A stretch of 64,000 bases of DNA, from NCBI RefSeq assembly GCF_014842925.1, contig NZ_JACYXJ010000005.1, positions 496,001 to 560,000 of the forward strand, in the 5' to 3' direction. Origin of the DNA: Roseibium polysiphoniae (GTDB taxonomy: Bacteria; Pseudomonadota; Alphaproteobacteria; Rhizobiales; Stappiaceae). The stretch's first letter is position 1. Each line of letters opens with the position of its first letter. The position numbers and the translations under genes were made by a program. The notes beneath the pieces are model-generated. The model worked only from the letters and a program-made list of their open reading frames with translations. It was not told the DNA's origin and did not search any database. Below are positions 18,971 to 27,670 of the stretch, one piece after another.

Positions 18971-18988
18971 GCGCCGTGAGTCTGCGCC

Positions 18989-19885
18989 TTACTGGATCTG
19001 ACTAGAACTGACGTGTTTTCGAGCCGAAAGGATCAGCGCGACGCCGATACCGATCGCGATCGCAACAATCGCTTCGATAGAGCCAGCCTGTTCATCAAGA
19101 ACAATAAATCCCATGAGCAGCGTGACGAGAGGGATCAGTGCAGGCAATGTGGATCCGGTCACAGGCCCGAGTAATTCACTCGAGCGATTAAAGGCATATA
19201 GCGCAAAGATACTGACCAAAACGCCCTGAAATCCCATCTGCACCAGAATATCGCGGCCAGGCGCCTCAGCAATCTGTTTCGGGAGAAACAGAATGTACAC
19301 AGGCATGTACACGGCCGCAGACCCAACCGCGACGATGGCAGTGGCATGGAGGGCCGCAACACCGCTCTTGCGCACGATCAAGGCATAGGACGCCCACATG
19401 AGCCCTGTCAAAACCAGGATGGCCTGCCCGCCGGTAAAGCCTGCCGAGCTCAATAGCACCGGAATGAGCAATCCTATCAGGATCGACAGGATGCCGGCGA
19501 CATGTCTGACGCCCACCTTGTCTTTGAACGCGACCGCCCCCAGCAAGACAGAAGAGACGGCCATAATGCCCGGGTTCACGGCGCCCGCGGCAGACGCTGG
19601 GGCGCTCCTCAATGCATAGGAAATCAAGATGATGTAGGGCGCACCGAAACCGCCGATCATGACAAACAGACCCTTGAGGCCAAGTCGATCGCGCGCAAAT
19701 CCTTGCCGGACGACGATGGGCAACAACAGCACGCCAGCCAAGCCAAACCGCAGGGCGGTCAGATCATAGGCGTTGAGATGTGTGATCGTGCCAAATCTCA
19801 ACAGCACGAGCGAACCGGCCCAGATCACGATTGCGAAGATCGCCCAGAGTGCCCCTAGAGCAAAGTTTTTGTTGGTTCTGATCAT
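18989..19885 (-). CDS. EamA/DMT-family membrane transporter
   Basis: The 298-residue protein has ten predicted membrane helices in two EamA repeats, the drug/metabolite transporter fold. WAIFAIVIWAGSLVLLRFG opens the first repeat, and LVLTGLMWASYALIVRKSG opens the second. Such carriers export amino acids, nucleosides or other metabolites from the inner membrane; the substrate cannot be inferred here. I chose the ATG at 19885 with AGGAGA upstream rather than a frame opening at 19945, which would overlap the divergent gene's promoter. It is divergent from a LysR regulator, the likely local controller. Confidence 0.85.
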   Translation of the reverse strand: MIRTNKNFALGALWAIFAIVIWAGSLVLLRFGTITHLNAYDLTALRFGLAGVLLLPIVVRQGFARDRLGLKGLFVMIGGFGAPYIILISYALRSAPASAAGAVNPGIMAVSSVLLGAVAFKDKVGVRHVAGILSILIGLLIPVLLSSAGFTGGQAILVLTGLMWASYALIVRKSGVAALHATAIVAVGSAAVYMPVYILFLPKQIAEAPGRDILVQMGFQGVLVSIFALYAFNRSSELLGPVTGSTLPALIPLVTLLMGFIVLDEQAGSIEAIVAIAIGIGVALILSARKHVSSSQIQ

Positions 19886-19954
19886 GTCGGTCTCCTGAAG
19901 TACCGGCAACCTAGACTTTGACGAAGGATCAGAAAAACGATACATTGAGGATCT

Positions 19955-20836
19955 ATGGACGAGATTTTCTCAACAAAGCAGGGTCCCGACACTTTTGCCG
20001 GGAGCAACCGCGCGTTCAATCTGGATGCAGTGCGCAGTTTTGTGGCGATTTGTGAAACCGGAACATTCCGGCGCGCCGCAGCACGAGTAAACCTCTCGCC
20101 GTCGGCAGTCAGTCTGCATATCGCCAAGCTGGAGGAACAGGTTGGCGTTCGGCTGATGACCCGCGATGCACGACACATCGCCCTGACGGAGCAGGGCGAA
20201 GTGATGCTGGGCTACGGACGCAAGCTTCTGGGCGTTAACTCCGAAGCGATGGCATATTTCCGTGGGTCCTCGTTGGCCGGGCGCCTTCGATTGGTCGCAC
20301 CATTTGATCTGGGGGTGTCCCTGGTCCCAGGCCTCCTGAACAAATTGGCAGAGACGCATCCGGCAATCGTCGTTGATGTTCGGCTTGAGACGAGCGACGC
20401 CGTGCAGAGCATCTTTGCCGATGGTCAAGCGGGTGTCGCATTGTTCAATGAAGTGGAAGAACCGGGTTTGCAGGTTCGTGAGCTGGCCTCAGAACCCCTT
20501 GTATGGCTGATGAATGAGGGTGGACGGGCGATTGAGCGCTCACCGCTTCCGCTCGCTATTGCCGAAATCCGTTGCGCTTGGCGACGTGCTGCGCTGCAGG
20601 CGTTGGATGCGACCGGAATACCTTATCGTGTCGCTTATTCCAGCGATACATCCGCAGGCCAGTTGGCCGCCCTGCGTGCTGATCTCGCGGTCGCTGCTTT
20701 GCCGGTCTCCCTCGCCAAGGATGGGTTGGTTCAGGTGTCAGGCAATTATGGTCTGCCCAAGCTCCCCAAGACCCAAATCTTTTTGGCCCATGACGGTGGC
20801 GAATTGGCGCAGATACTGGCTGCCAAGGCCGTCTAA
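19955..20836 (+). CDS. LysR-family transcriptional regulator
   Basis: The 293-residue protein has an N-terminal winged helix-turn-helix at about residues 23-82 (FNLDAVRSFVAICETGTFRR, then SPSAVSLHIAKLEEQVGVRL). A LysR substrate-binding domain follows from about 105. It is transcribed away from the EamA transporter across a 69-bp gap, the usual arrangement for a regulator and its target. The inducer is unknown. The start ATG at 19955 is preceded by GAGG. Confidence 0.9.
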   Translation: MDEIFSTKQGPDTFAGSNRAFNLDAVRSFVAICETGTFRRAAARVNLSPSAVSLHIAKLEEQVGVRLMTRDARHIALTEQGEVMLGYGRKLLGVNSEAMAYFRGSSLAGRLRLVAPFDLGVSLVPGLLNKLAETHPAIVVDVRLETSDAVQSIFADGQAGVALFNEVEEPGLQVRELASEPLVWLMNEGGRAIERSPLPLAIAEIRCAWRRAALQALDATGIPYRVAYSSDTSAGQLAALRADLAVAALPVSLAKDGLVQVSGNYGLPKLPKTQIFLAHDGGELAQILAAKAV

Positions 20837-20870
20837 GTCCAGAAATTCGTCCGAGTCGGCTGCTGGTTGC

Positions 20871-21983
20871 CTACTCCGCCGCATCGACTTCGATCACGCC
20901 GCGGCGGATTTGGTCTTCTTCGATGCTTTCGAACAGGGCGCGGAAGTTGCCTTCGCCGAAGCCCTCGTCGCCCTTGCGCTGGATGAACTCGAAGAAGATC
21001 GGGCCGATCACGGTCTTGGAGAAGATCTGCAGCAGGATCTTGGTCATGCCGCCGTTCACGACGCCTTCGCCGTCGATCAGGATGCCATGTTGCTTCATGC
21101 GCTCGATCGGCTCGTCATGGCCCTGAACCCGGTCGACACTCTTCTCGTAATAGATCTCAGGCGGGCCGGGCATGAACTTCAGGCCATTGGCGGCGAGCTT
21201 GTCGGTGGCGTCATATATGCCGTCGGTTCCCACCGCGATGTGCTGAATGCCCTCGCCCTTGTATTTCTTCAGATATTCGACGATCTGGCTCGTGTCATCC
21301 TTGGATTCGTTCAGCGGAATACGGATCTTGCCGCAAGGCGAGGTGATCGCGCGGCTGACGAGCCCCGTGATCCGGCCATCGATGTCGAAATAATGGATCT
21401 GGGTGAAGCCAAACAGCTCGCGGTAGAAGGCCCACCACTTGTCCATGTTGCCGCGATAGACATTGTGCGTCAGGTGGTCGAGGTAATAAAAGCCAACCCC
21501 GGCCGGCTTCGGATCAACGTCCCCGGTCCAGTCGAACTCGGCTGAATAGGCCGAGCCCTTGTCGCCATATTGATCGACGAAATAAAGCAGCGAGCCGCCA
21601 ATCCCGACGATGGCCGGAACGTCGAGCGCCTTGTCGTTGCCCTCGTAGGGTTCGGCGCCCTTGGAAACGGCATGCTCGAAAGCGTGTTTTGCGTCGACAA
21701 CCCGCCAGGCCATGGAAGGTGCACAGGGGCCGTGGTCATTGACAAAGCGCATGGCGTGGCTGCCGGGCTCCGCGTTCACCAGATAGTTCACATTGCCCTG
21801 ACGCCAGACCGAGATGTCTTTGGACTTGTGGGTTGCGACTTTGGTGTAGCCCATGCGCGTGAAGAGTTCGGCCAGTTTTTCCGGTTCCGGATGAGCGAAT
21901 TCGACGAATTCAAAGCCGTCGGTGCCGGCTGGATTGTCTTCGGTGATTTTGGCGACCGGTGCGGCGTGGGGAAACGGGCCCAT
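20871..21983 (-). CDS. hpd: 4-Hydroxyphenylpyruvate dioxygenase
   Basis: The 370-residue non-haem iron enzyme converts 4-hydroxyphenylpyruvate to homogentisate in tyrosine catabolism. The iron ligands are readable as H170 (YLDHLTHNV), H248 (GIQHIAVGT) and E332 (IFFEFIQRKG). The Gln-rich C-terminal gate helix is also recognisable (GFGEGNFRALFESIE). I chose the ATG at 21983, preceded by GGAGGAGAG, over a frame that opens at 22106 and would overlap the regulator's start. The divergent Lrp-type gene is a likely regulator. Confidence 0.96.
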   Translation of the reverse strand: MGPFPHAAPVAKITEDNPAGTDGFEFVEFAHPEPEKLAELFTRMGYTKVATHKSKDISVWRQGNVNYLVNAEPGSHAMRFVNDHGPCAPSMAWRVVDAKHAFEHAVSKGAEPYEGNDKALDVPAIVGIGGSLLYFVDQYGDKGSAYSAEFDWTGDVDPKPAGVGFYYLDHLTHNVYRGNMDKWWAFYRELFGFTQIHYFDIDGRITGLVSRAITSPCGKIRIPLNESKDDTSQIVEYLKKYKGEGIQHIAVGTDGIYDATDKLAANGLKFMPGPPEIYYEKSVDRVQGHDEPIERMKQHGILIDGEGVVNGGMTKILLQIFSKTVIGPIFFEFIQRKGDEGFGEGNFRALFESIEEDQIRRGVIEVDAAE

Positions 21984-22029
21984 GAATCTCTCCTCCAGAA
22001 AAAGCTCCTCCCAGAATGCGCGCCCGGAC

Positions 22030-22047
22030 GTGCAAAGTGTGTGCAAA
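22030..22047. promoter_or_regulatory. Direct repeat in the hpd/Lrp divergent promoter region
   Basis: GTGCAAA occurs twice, at 22030 and 22041, eleven bases apart (one helical turn), in the 121-bp gap between hpd and the Lrp gene. Its position suggests a regulator binding site for hpd; the protein that binds it is inferred. Confidence 0.4.
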
Positions 22048-22104
22048 CCGCGTAAAGATCCGTAATATGGCGCATGAAAATCTCGAAAAAGATGGAGTTG
22101 ATGC

Positions 22105-22572
22105 ATGTCACTTGCATTGGATGGCTTTGATCTGAAATTGCTGCGCGTTCTTCAGGACAATGCCGCCCTGACCAATCAGGAGATCGGCGAGCGGATAGGT
22201 CTCTCCGCCAGTCAGGTGTCGCGCCGCCGTCAAAGGCTCGAACAGGACGGCGTCATCCGCCGGTATCGGGCAACGCTTGATCCGGATGCGCTCGGCCTAG
22301 GCGTCACGGCCTATGTCGGGGTCACGCTCGGGGCGCACAGCCGGGAAAACGCCCGAAGGTTCCGCGAAATGGTGACCGCAATGCCAGAGGTGCAGGAGGC
22401 GCACACCCTGACCGGCGATGTCGATTACATGCTGAAAGTGGTTGTGAAAGACCTGAAGGCGCTCAGCCGGGTGATCAACGACGAATTGCTGCCTCATGAA
22501 GCGGTCCAAAATGTCCGCTCCTCCATCGCCATGGAGACGTTGAAGGACGACAATTCCCTGCCGCTTTCATGA
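22105..22572 (+). CDS. Lrp/AsnC-family transcriptional regulator
   Basis: A 155-residue protein with an N-terminal AsnC helix-turn-helix (LDGFDLKLLRVLQDNAALTN, then LSASQVSRRRQRLEQDGVI) and a C-terminal RAM ligand-binding domain (AYVGVTLGAHSRENARRF, EAHTLTGDVDYMLKVVVKD). Proteins of this family sense amino acids. Its divergent position next to hpd suggests control of tyrosine/phenylalanine breakdown, possibly with an aromatic amino acid as effector; that is inference. Confidence 0.9.
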   Translation: MSLALDGFDLKLLRVLQDNAALTNQEIGERIGLSASQVSRRRQRLEQDGVIRRYRATLDPDALGLGVTAYVGVTLGAHSRENARRFREMVTAMPEVQEAHTLTGDVDYMLKVVVKDLKALSRVINDELLPHEAVQNVRSSIAMETLKDDNSLPLS

Positions 22573-22669
22573 AGAATTGGCAAAAAACCTTGCGCCAGCG
22601 GGCAAGGCGCCCCAAATCGGAGTGGAATTGAAATGACCGGCCAGGTGGCCACGCGCAGGAGAAGTCAGA

Positions 22670-23413
22670 ATGTTTGATGCAAAGTCTTTGCTGGACCAGT
22701 TCCTCGGTGGAGCGGGCGGAGCCGCGAGCGGCGGATCCGACCGCAGGTCCGGGAACGGCGCATCAGGCGATCTGATGTCTCAAGGCAAGGACTTCCTGTC
22801 CTCCCAGGGCGGCGGACTGGCGCTTGGCGGTCTCGCCGGCATGATGCTTGGCACCAAAACCGGCCGCAAGATCGGCGGTTCGGCGGTGAAATACGGTGGT
22901 TTGGCGCTGGTCGCCGGCCTTGCCTACAAGGCTTACCAGGGCTATCAGGCCAATCAGCAGGGCGCACCGCGCCCGCAATATCCTGACGCCGGATCTGTCC
23001 CACTGGACGCACCGCGCGGCACGGCCTTTGATCCCGCTGGTGCGCAAGGCGGCGAAAACGCTTTTGCAATCAGCTTGTTGACCGCGATGATTTCTGCCGC
23101 CAAGGCCGATGGCCATATTGATGCGGATGAGCAGAACCGGATTTTTGCGAAGATCGATGAGGCTGGCCTCGACAGTGAAGCCAAGGCCTTCCTGATGGAC
23201 GAGCTCCGCGCACCGCTGGATCTCGACAAGGTCGTGGCTAGCGCCGACACGCCGGAACATGCTGCGGAAATCTACGCGGCATCACGGCTTGCGATTGATC
23301 CCGACCATGGCGCGGAAAAGGCATATCTGCAGATGCTGGCCGCACGCCTTGACCTTGATCCGGCCCTGGTTGATGAAATCGAGATGGCCGTTCGCGAAGC
23401 AGAAGCCGGCTAA
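22670..23413 (+). CDS. DUF533 / TerB-like protein (YebE family)
   Basis: The 247-residue protein has a glycine-rich, low-complexity N terminus (about 12-60). One hydrophobic stretch follows (GGLALGGLAGMMLGTKTGRK to ALVAGLAYKAYQGY), and then a helical C-terminal DUF533 domain from about 125 with TAMISAAKADGHIDADEQNRI, a TerB-like acidic motif that may bind metal. Relatives such as YebE are inner-membrane associated and of unknown function. It overlaps the convergent methyltransferase gene by four bases. Confidence 0.85.
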   Translation: MFDAKSLLDQFLGGAGGAASGGSDRRSGNGASGDLMSQGKDFLSSQGGGLALGGLAGMMLGTKTGRKIGGSAVKYGGLALVAGLAYKAYQGYQANQQGAPRPQYPDAGSVPLDAPRGTAFDPAGAQGGENAFAISLLTAMISAAKADGHIDADEQNRIFAKIDEAGLDSEAKAFLMDELRAPLDLDKVVASADTPEHAAEIYAASRLAIDPDHGAEKAYLQMLAARLDLDPALVDEIEMAVREAEAG

Positions 23414-24006
23414 CCGCCTTTGGTCGCTGTGACGTAGAGCCAATCGGTGGGAAGGCCGTCATAACCGCCGCCCTTTCCCGACTCAATCACGATGCTTTGC
23501 CATGGCAACGTCTCATAGAGATCCTTCAGCCTCCGGGCTGAGGGATAATTATAGTACCTGCCGAACCGGTCGCGGCCGTCATCTTCGCCAGCCTTGAAAC
23601 TCGCAAAGAATTGGCCTCCATCACGCAGCGCTGCAAAGACCCGCGCGAGAACACTGGCCAAGCTCGTGCGTGGAACGTGGAGCAGGCAGGCATTCGCCCA
23701 AACGCCATCATATGTTGCCTGTTCGTCCAGGTCCTCAAACAGGAGCTGCTGGACAGGAACGCCCAATCGCGCTTGCGCGGCTTCGACGATCTCGGGTGAG
23801 CCGTCGGTCGGTTGCACGGAAAATCCCTGCGAGATCATGAATTCGCTGTCTTGCCCGGCCCCACACCCGAGTTCGAGAATGCGCGCGTTATCGGGCAAAG
23901 CGGATAGGAAGGTAAGCAACCGCTGTCGATTTTCCACCTTTTCGCGTGAAGTGTAGGCTTCTGCCTCCCTGGCATAAAAATCCAGCGTTTGATCGTCGTG
24001 ACTCAT
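23410..24006 (-). CDS. Class I SAM-dependent methyltransferase
   Basis: The 198-residue protein has the SAM-binding motif ARILELGCGAGQDSEFM (about 43-59), an acidic residue after strand 2 (VQPTDGS) and a post-motif DGVWANACLLHVPR. The substrate is unknown; similar small methyltransferases act on metabolites. The start ATG at 24006 lacks a good ribosome site; a TTG at 24024 is an alternative. The gene diverges from DUF1203 across 81 bp. Confidence 0.8.
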   Translation of the reverse strand: MSHDDQTLDFYAREAEAYTSREKVENRQRLLTFLSALPDNARILELGCGAGQDSEFMISQGFSVQPTDGSPEIVEAAQARLGVPVQQLLFEDLDEQATYDGVWANACLLHVPRTSLASVLARVFAALRDGGQFFASFKAGEDDGRDRFGRYYNYPSARRLKDLYETLPWQSIVIESGKGGGYDGLPTDWLYVTATKGG

Positions 24007-24087
24007 ACCAGGTCGGGCTCGCAAATCGGGTCGTATTCTTTGGGGTGTTCCTTGAAATTTGTCGGACCAACCTCAAGGAGCTTCCAA

Positions 24088-24552
24088 GTGTTTCAAATCC
24101 ATCCGCTTCCGTCCACCGACTTCGCCTTTCTCTCCGCCTTGTCAGAGGAGGAGCTCGCCGAGCGGCACATCAAGACCTACGTGGCTGACGCAAAACCGGG
24201 ATTTCCCTGCCGGGTCAGTCTTGAAGATGCGGAGATCGGTGAAACTGTCTTCCTGCTTCACTTCGAACATCAGCCCAATGACACGCCTTATCGGGCAAGC
24301 CACGCGATTTTCGTCAAGGCAGACGCCGTTTCGCACCGTCCGGAGGTGAATACGATCCCTGAAAGCATCGCCTGCCGCCTGCTGTCGGTCCGCGCCTTCG
24401 ATGCAGAGCACGCCATCGTTGACGCGGAGGTCGTTGAGGGGCGTGACGTCGAAGGGATCATCGCGAGGATGTTCGACAACCCGTCGGTCGACTATCTTCA
24501 CCTGCATTATGCCCGCAGGGGCTGTTTTGCCGCTGAAGTCAGGCGGGGTTAG
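24088..24552 (+). CDS. DUF1203 family protein
   Basis: A 154-residue soluble protein matching DUF1203 by overall pattern, with KPGFPCRVSLEDAEIGE near the N terminus and PYRASHAIFVK in the middle. The function of the family is unknown. The start is GTG at 24088, chosen because AAGGAG lies seven bases upstream; the frame is open from 23989 but that part overlaps the divergent methyltransferase. Its 3' end overlaps the convergent membrane-protein gene by 14 bases. Confidence 0.75.
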   Translation: MFQIHPLPSTDFAFLSALSEEELAERHIKTYVADAKPGFPCRVSLEDAEIGETVFLLHFEHQPNDTPYRASHAIFVKADAVSHRPEVNTIPESIACRLLSVRAFDAEHAIVDAEVVEGRDVEGIIARMFDNPSVDYLHLHYARRGCFAAEVRRG

Positions 24553-25756
24553 ATCTGCTTGCTGTCTTGTCCTGCTGATGCCACGCGATCAGCAGGATCG
24601 TCCCCATCGCGATCAGATAGGGGAAATAGAACCGCGTCTCGTAGTGCGGGAAGACCAGATATTTGGCGCAGATCGATGTGAAGATAGCATAGAGCAGGAT
24701 CCTCGCACGATCTGCCATCTGCGCTGGCTTGATCACCTTTGCGAAGAAGATGACGAGCGCCAACAAGGCGGCGAGCCAGGTGTTGCTCATCAGCGACCGC
24801 ACGGTGGAGCGCACCAGCATCTGCAGATAGATCACGGGGGACATCGGCGGGTCGAAACCTTCGAGCGTCGGCACATATTCAACATGTGTGAACCAGAGAT
24901 GGATCCACCAGCCCGGGTGGCTCTCGCCCTTCAAGACAAAGGCATAGGCCAGGGCCGAAAGGACAAAGGTCGCGGTCATGACCCATCGGCCTGGACCATA
25001 GATCAGCGCAAAGACAAAGAAGACGCCGATAAAGGCGAGATGGTCAGGCCTGATGAAAAGTGCAGCGATGAGGCTCGCGGCTGCGGCAAGGTCTTGCCGC
25101 TCGATGTAAAGAAAACCAGCCAGCAGCAGAAAGATCGAGGCATATAGGTCGGGTGACAGCAGCGCTGCGGATCCGCCAAAATCGGCGATGATCAGCATGG
25201 CGACCACAATGGGGCCGTACATGAGCGCGCCATGCCGCGCCAGCCAGACCAGGAGGACCCCGGCAACGGCGACGGCGGAAAGCATCGAGATCATTCGGAG
25301 GGATTTGACTGGATCCATGAAGGCAGACAGCGCTCGCGCCGTTTCCACATAGCCGAGTTTCAACCGGTAAAAGCCGAGCATGGTGGCGAAGGCGTCCGGA
25401 TCCTCAAACTGCCGAATGCGATATTCGCGATCGCCGGTCAGAGCCTGAAACTCGCCCTCAGAAACGTTTTCTTTCAGCAGGGCATAGGAGCGGTCGTGCA
25501 GTTCGATCGGATCGGAAATGTCGCTTTCCAGAACGCTTGCCGTATAGGCGACCATATCCCAGTTGGAGACTGGGTAGATCTGGACGACTGCCGCCACCAT
25601 CAGCGCGAAAACCGTGAGCACCAAAGCGCCGATCACATGCCGGAGCGGACGATAAAGTCTGCAGGTCCCGCTATAGATAGTGAGAAAACAGGTTTCCAGA
25701 AGTCTGGCAGCAGGGGTCACGGGTCGCTCCGGATCAGGTTCGATTGCTGCGCGCAT
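24539..25756 (-). CDS. Multi-pass membrane protein, GT-C glycosyltransferase-like
   Basis: The 405-residue protein has about ten hydrophobic segments. A large first periplasmic loop holds NWDMVAYTASVLESD, and SPDLYAS and FIRPDHLAFIG occur further on. An acidic residue in the first loop after the first membrane helix, and many aromatic residues, recall GT-C-fold glycosyltransferases that use lipid-linked sugars, but no family is certain. The start ATG at 25756 is chosen; a TTG at 25795 is possible. No polysaccharide genes are adjacent. Confidence 0.6.
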   Translation of the reverse strand: MRAAIEPDPERPVTPAARLLETCFLTIYSGTCRLYRPLRHVIGALVLTVFALMVAAVVQIYPVSNWDMVAYTASVLESDISDPIELHDRSYALLKENVSEGEFQALTGDREYRIRQFEDPDAFATMLGFYRLKLGYVETARALSAFMDPVKSLRMISMLSAVAVAGVLLVWLARHGALMYGPIVVAMLIIADFGGSAALLSPDLYASIFLLLAGFLYIERQDLAAAASLIAALFIRPDHLAFIGVFFVFALIYGPGRWVMTATFVLSALAYAFVLKGESHPGWWIHLWFTHVEYVPTLEGFDPPMSPVIYLQMLVRSTVRSLMSNTWLAALLALVIFFAKVIKPAQMADRARILLYAIFTSICAKYLVFPHYETRFYFPYLIAMGTILLIAWHQQDKTASRSNPA

Positions 25757-25930
25757 CCTGCCGCATCTCTGTAAATTTTTACGTAAACCTTGCAAAAATG
25801 CACAACAGGGCGTGGCATTTACGATATTATTATGCGCTCAGTAAAGTTCCAATGTGCGTGACTTCTGCTTGCCCTTTGTCGTCTGACGTGGCTCCATCAC
25901 CTTGGGAGAAAACGCCGAATGGGAGGTGGC

Positions 25931-27544
25931 ATGCAGGATCTGGGCACTTGGGACTATGTCATTGTCGGCGCGGGTTCTGCCGGCTGCGTCCTGGCCAACC
26001 GTCTTTCGGAAGACCCTGACGTCAATGTCCTGCTTCTCGAGGCGGGCAAGAACGACAATTACATCTGGGTCCATATTCCCGTCGGCTATCTCTACTGCAT
26101 GGGCAACCCGCGCACGGACTGGGGTTTCCACACAGCCAAGGATCCTGGCTTGAACGGCCGGTCGCTGATGTATCCGCGCGGCAAGGTCATCGGTGGCTGT
26201 TCATCAATCAACGGCATGATCTACATGCGCGGTCAGGCCCAGGACTATGACCAGTGGCGCCAGTTCGGCCTGAGCGGTTGGGGCTGGGATGACGTCCTGC
26301 CCTATTTCCGCAAATCCGAGGACCATTATGCCCTGAACGATGACCTGCATGGCCAGGGCGGGGCAGTGAGGGTCGAGGAACAGCGGTTGTCCTGGGACGT
26401 TTTGGACGCGTTCCGCGATGCCTGCGCTGAAGTCGGCATTCCCAAGATCTCTGATTTCAACAAGGGCGACAATTTCGGCGCCTCCTATTTTCAGGTCACT
26501 CAGAAATCCGGCATTCGCTGGAGCGTCGCAAAAGGCTTCCTGAAGCCTGCCATGAGCCGGCCAAATCTGCGTGTGATCACCCAAGCGCATGCAAGTCGTC
26601 TGGTTGTCGAGGACGGTAAGGTCGCGGGCCTGGAGCTGACGGTCAAAGGCACACCGGCAATGGTCTCGACCAACGGCGAAGTGATCCTGTCAGCCGGTGC
26701 GGTCGGGTCGCCGCAGCTTCTGGAGCTGTCCGGCTTCGGCAATCCGCAAGTTTTGCAGGATGCCGGCGTCGAAACCGCTCATGCCCTGCCCGCGATCGGT
26801 GAAAACCTGCAGGATCACCTTCAGCTGCGCACAATCTACAAGATCAAGGATGCCGTCACGCTGAACCAGATGGCCAACAGCTGGTTCGGAAAGGCCAAGA
26901 TCGGCCTGGAATACATGCTGAAGCAGACTGGGCCCATGTCCATGGCCCCGAGCCAACTGGGTGTTTTCGCCAAGACCGATCCGTCCTTCGAGACCGCAAA
27001 CGTTGAATATCATGTTCAGCCACTGTCGCTGGACAAGTTTGGCGATCCCTTGCACGATTTTCCGGCGGTGACCGCCAGTGTCTGCAATCTCCGTCCCGCC
27101 AGCCGCGGGCACATCCACATTACGTCGCCGGATCGCGATGATCAGCCCGAGATACAGCCGAACTACCTTTCGACCGAGATCGATCGGCAAGTGGCAGCCG
27201 ATTCCATCAAATTGACACGCAAGATCATGGCCGCACCGTCCCTCGCGAAACATGCGCCTGAAGAATATTTGCCCGGAGCACGGTTCGAGACTGACGAAGA
27301 CCTTGCAAAGGCAGCAGGCGACATCGGTACGACGATCTTCCACCCGGTCGGCACCTGCCGCATGGGAGCAGATTCCGCCTCTGTGGTCGACGAGCGTTTA
27401 CGGGTGCGGGGGATCGACGGCCTGCGCGTCATTGATGCATCGGTCATGCCCAGAATCACGTCAGGCAATACCAACGCCCCGACGATCATGATTGCGGAAA
27501 AGGGTGCTGACATGATCCGGGAAGATCGCCGGGCCGGTCACTGA
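25931..27544 (+). CDS. GMC-family FAD oxidoreductase (choline/alcohol dehydrogenase-like)
   Basis: The protein of about 537 residues has the N-terminal FAD dinucleotide motif [18 protein letters not shown], then the GMC signature 1 region ([20 protein letters not shown]). Signature 2 is [13 protein letters not shown], and the C-terminal catalytic His region is [12 protein letters not shown]...[19 protein letters not shown]. Members oxidise alcohols, including choline, using FAD. No betaine genes (betB, betI) are beside it, so choline is not supported. Start: ATG at 25931 with GGGAGG four bases upstream; ATG at 25919 is an equally possible start. Confidence 0.9.
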   Translation: MQDLGTWDYVIVGAGSAGCVLANRLSEDPDVNVLLLEAGKNDNYIWVHIPVGYLYCMGNPRTDWGFHTAKDPGLNGRSLMYPRGKVIGGCSSINGMIYMRGQAQDYDQWRQFGLSGWGWDDVLPYFRKSEDHYALNDDLHGQGGAVRVEEQRLSWDVLDAFRDACAEVGIPKISDFNKGDNFGASYFQVTQKSGIRWSVAKGFLKPAMSRPNLRVITQAHASRLVVEDGKVAGLELTVKGTPAMVSTNGEVILSAGAVGSPQLLELSGFGNPQVLQDAGVETAHALPAIGENLQDHLQLRTIYKIKDAVTLNQMANSWFGKAKIGLEYMLKQTGPMSMAPSQLGVFAKTDPSFETANVEYHVQPLSLDKFGDPLHDFPAVTASVCNLRPASRGHIHITSPDRDDQPEIQPNYLSTEIDRQVAADSIKLTRKIMAAPSLAKHAPEEYLPGARFETDEDLAKAAGDIGTTIFHPVGTCRMGADSASVVDERLRVRGIDGLRVIDASVMPRITSGNTNAPTIMIAEKGADMIREDRRAGH

Positions 27545-27670
27545 GTTATGAGTTCGGCTTGAGGGGTTTCGGATCACGCGACGCGTTGGCTGGAGTGGTG
27601 TCTGGTTTACTTGAAACCCGATTGTCCGCCGCCTACGATCAACTGCGAGATCGATTGCGATGGGTCCTCC

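Larger units (their letters stand above)
18294..18988. other. Gene-free region with several palindromic intergenic repeats
   Basis: Nearly 700 bp between gshB and the convergent EamA gene with no convincing coding frame; the short frames lack ribosome sites and family features. It holds at least five palindromic elements, several starting with CGTCATC or CGTCATT, arranged partly as inverted pairs. This is the look of REP-like intergenic repeats common in alphaproteobacteria. Confidence 0.75.

Noticed and set aside
18294-18988. CRISPR array
   Set aside because: The repeats are palindromic, differ from each other, and are not regularly spaced by unique spacers; no cas genes are present.
20514-21545. 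Long open frame antisense to hpd (343 codons)
   Set aside because: It is a shadow of the highly biased hpd coding sequence, with no family features and no ribosome site.
25931-27544. Choline dehydrogenase betA
   Set aside because: GMC enzymes share the motifs whatever the alcohol, and betB, betI or choline transporter genes are not adjacent.
27545-27670. ModE operator or molybdenum cofactor riboswitch upstream of modA
   Set aside because: No CGTTAT-type inverted repeat and no recognisable aptamer structure was found in the 126-bp gap.
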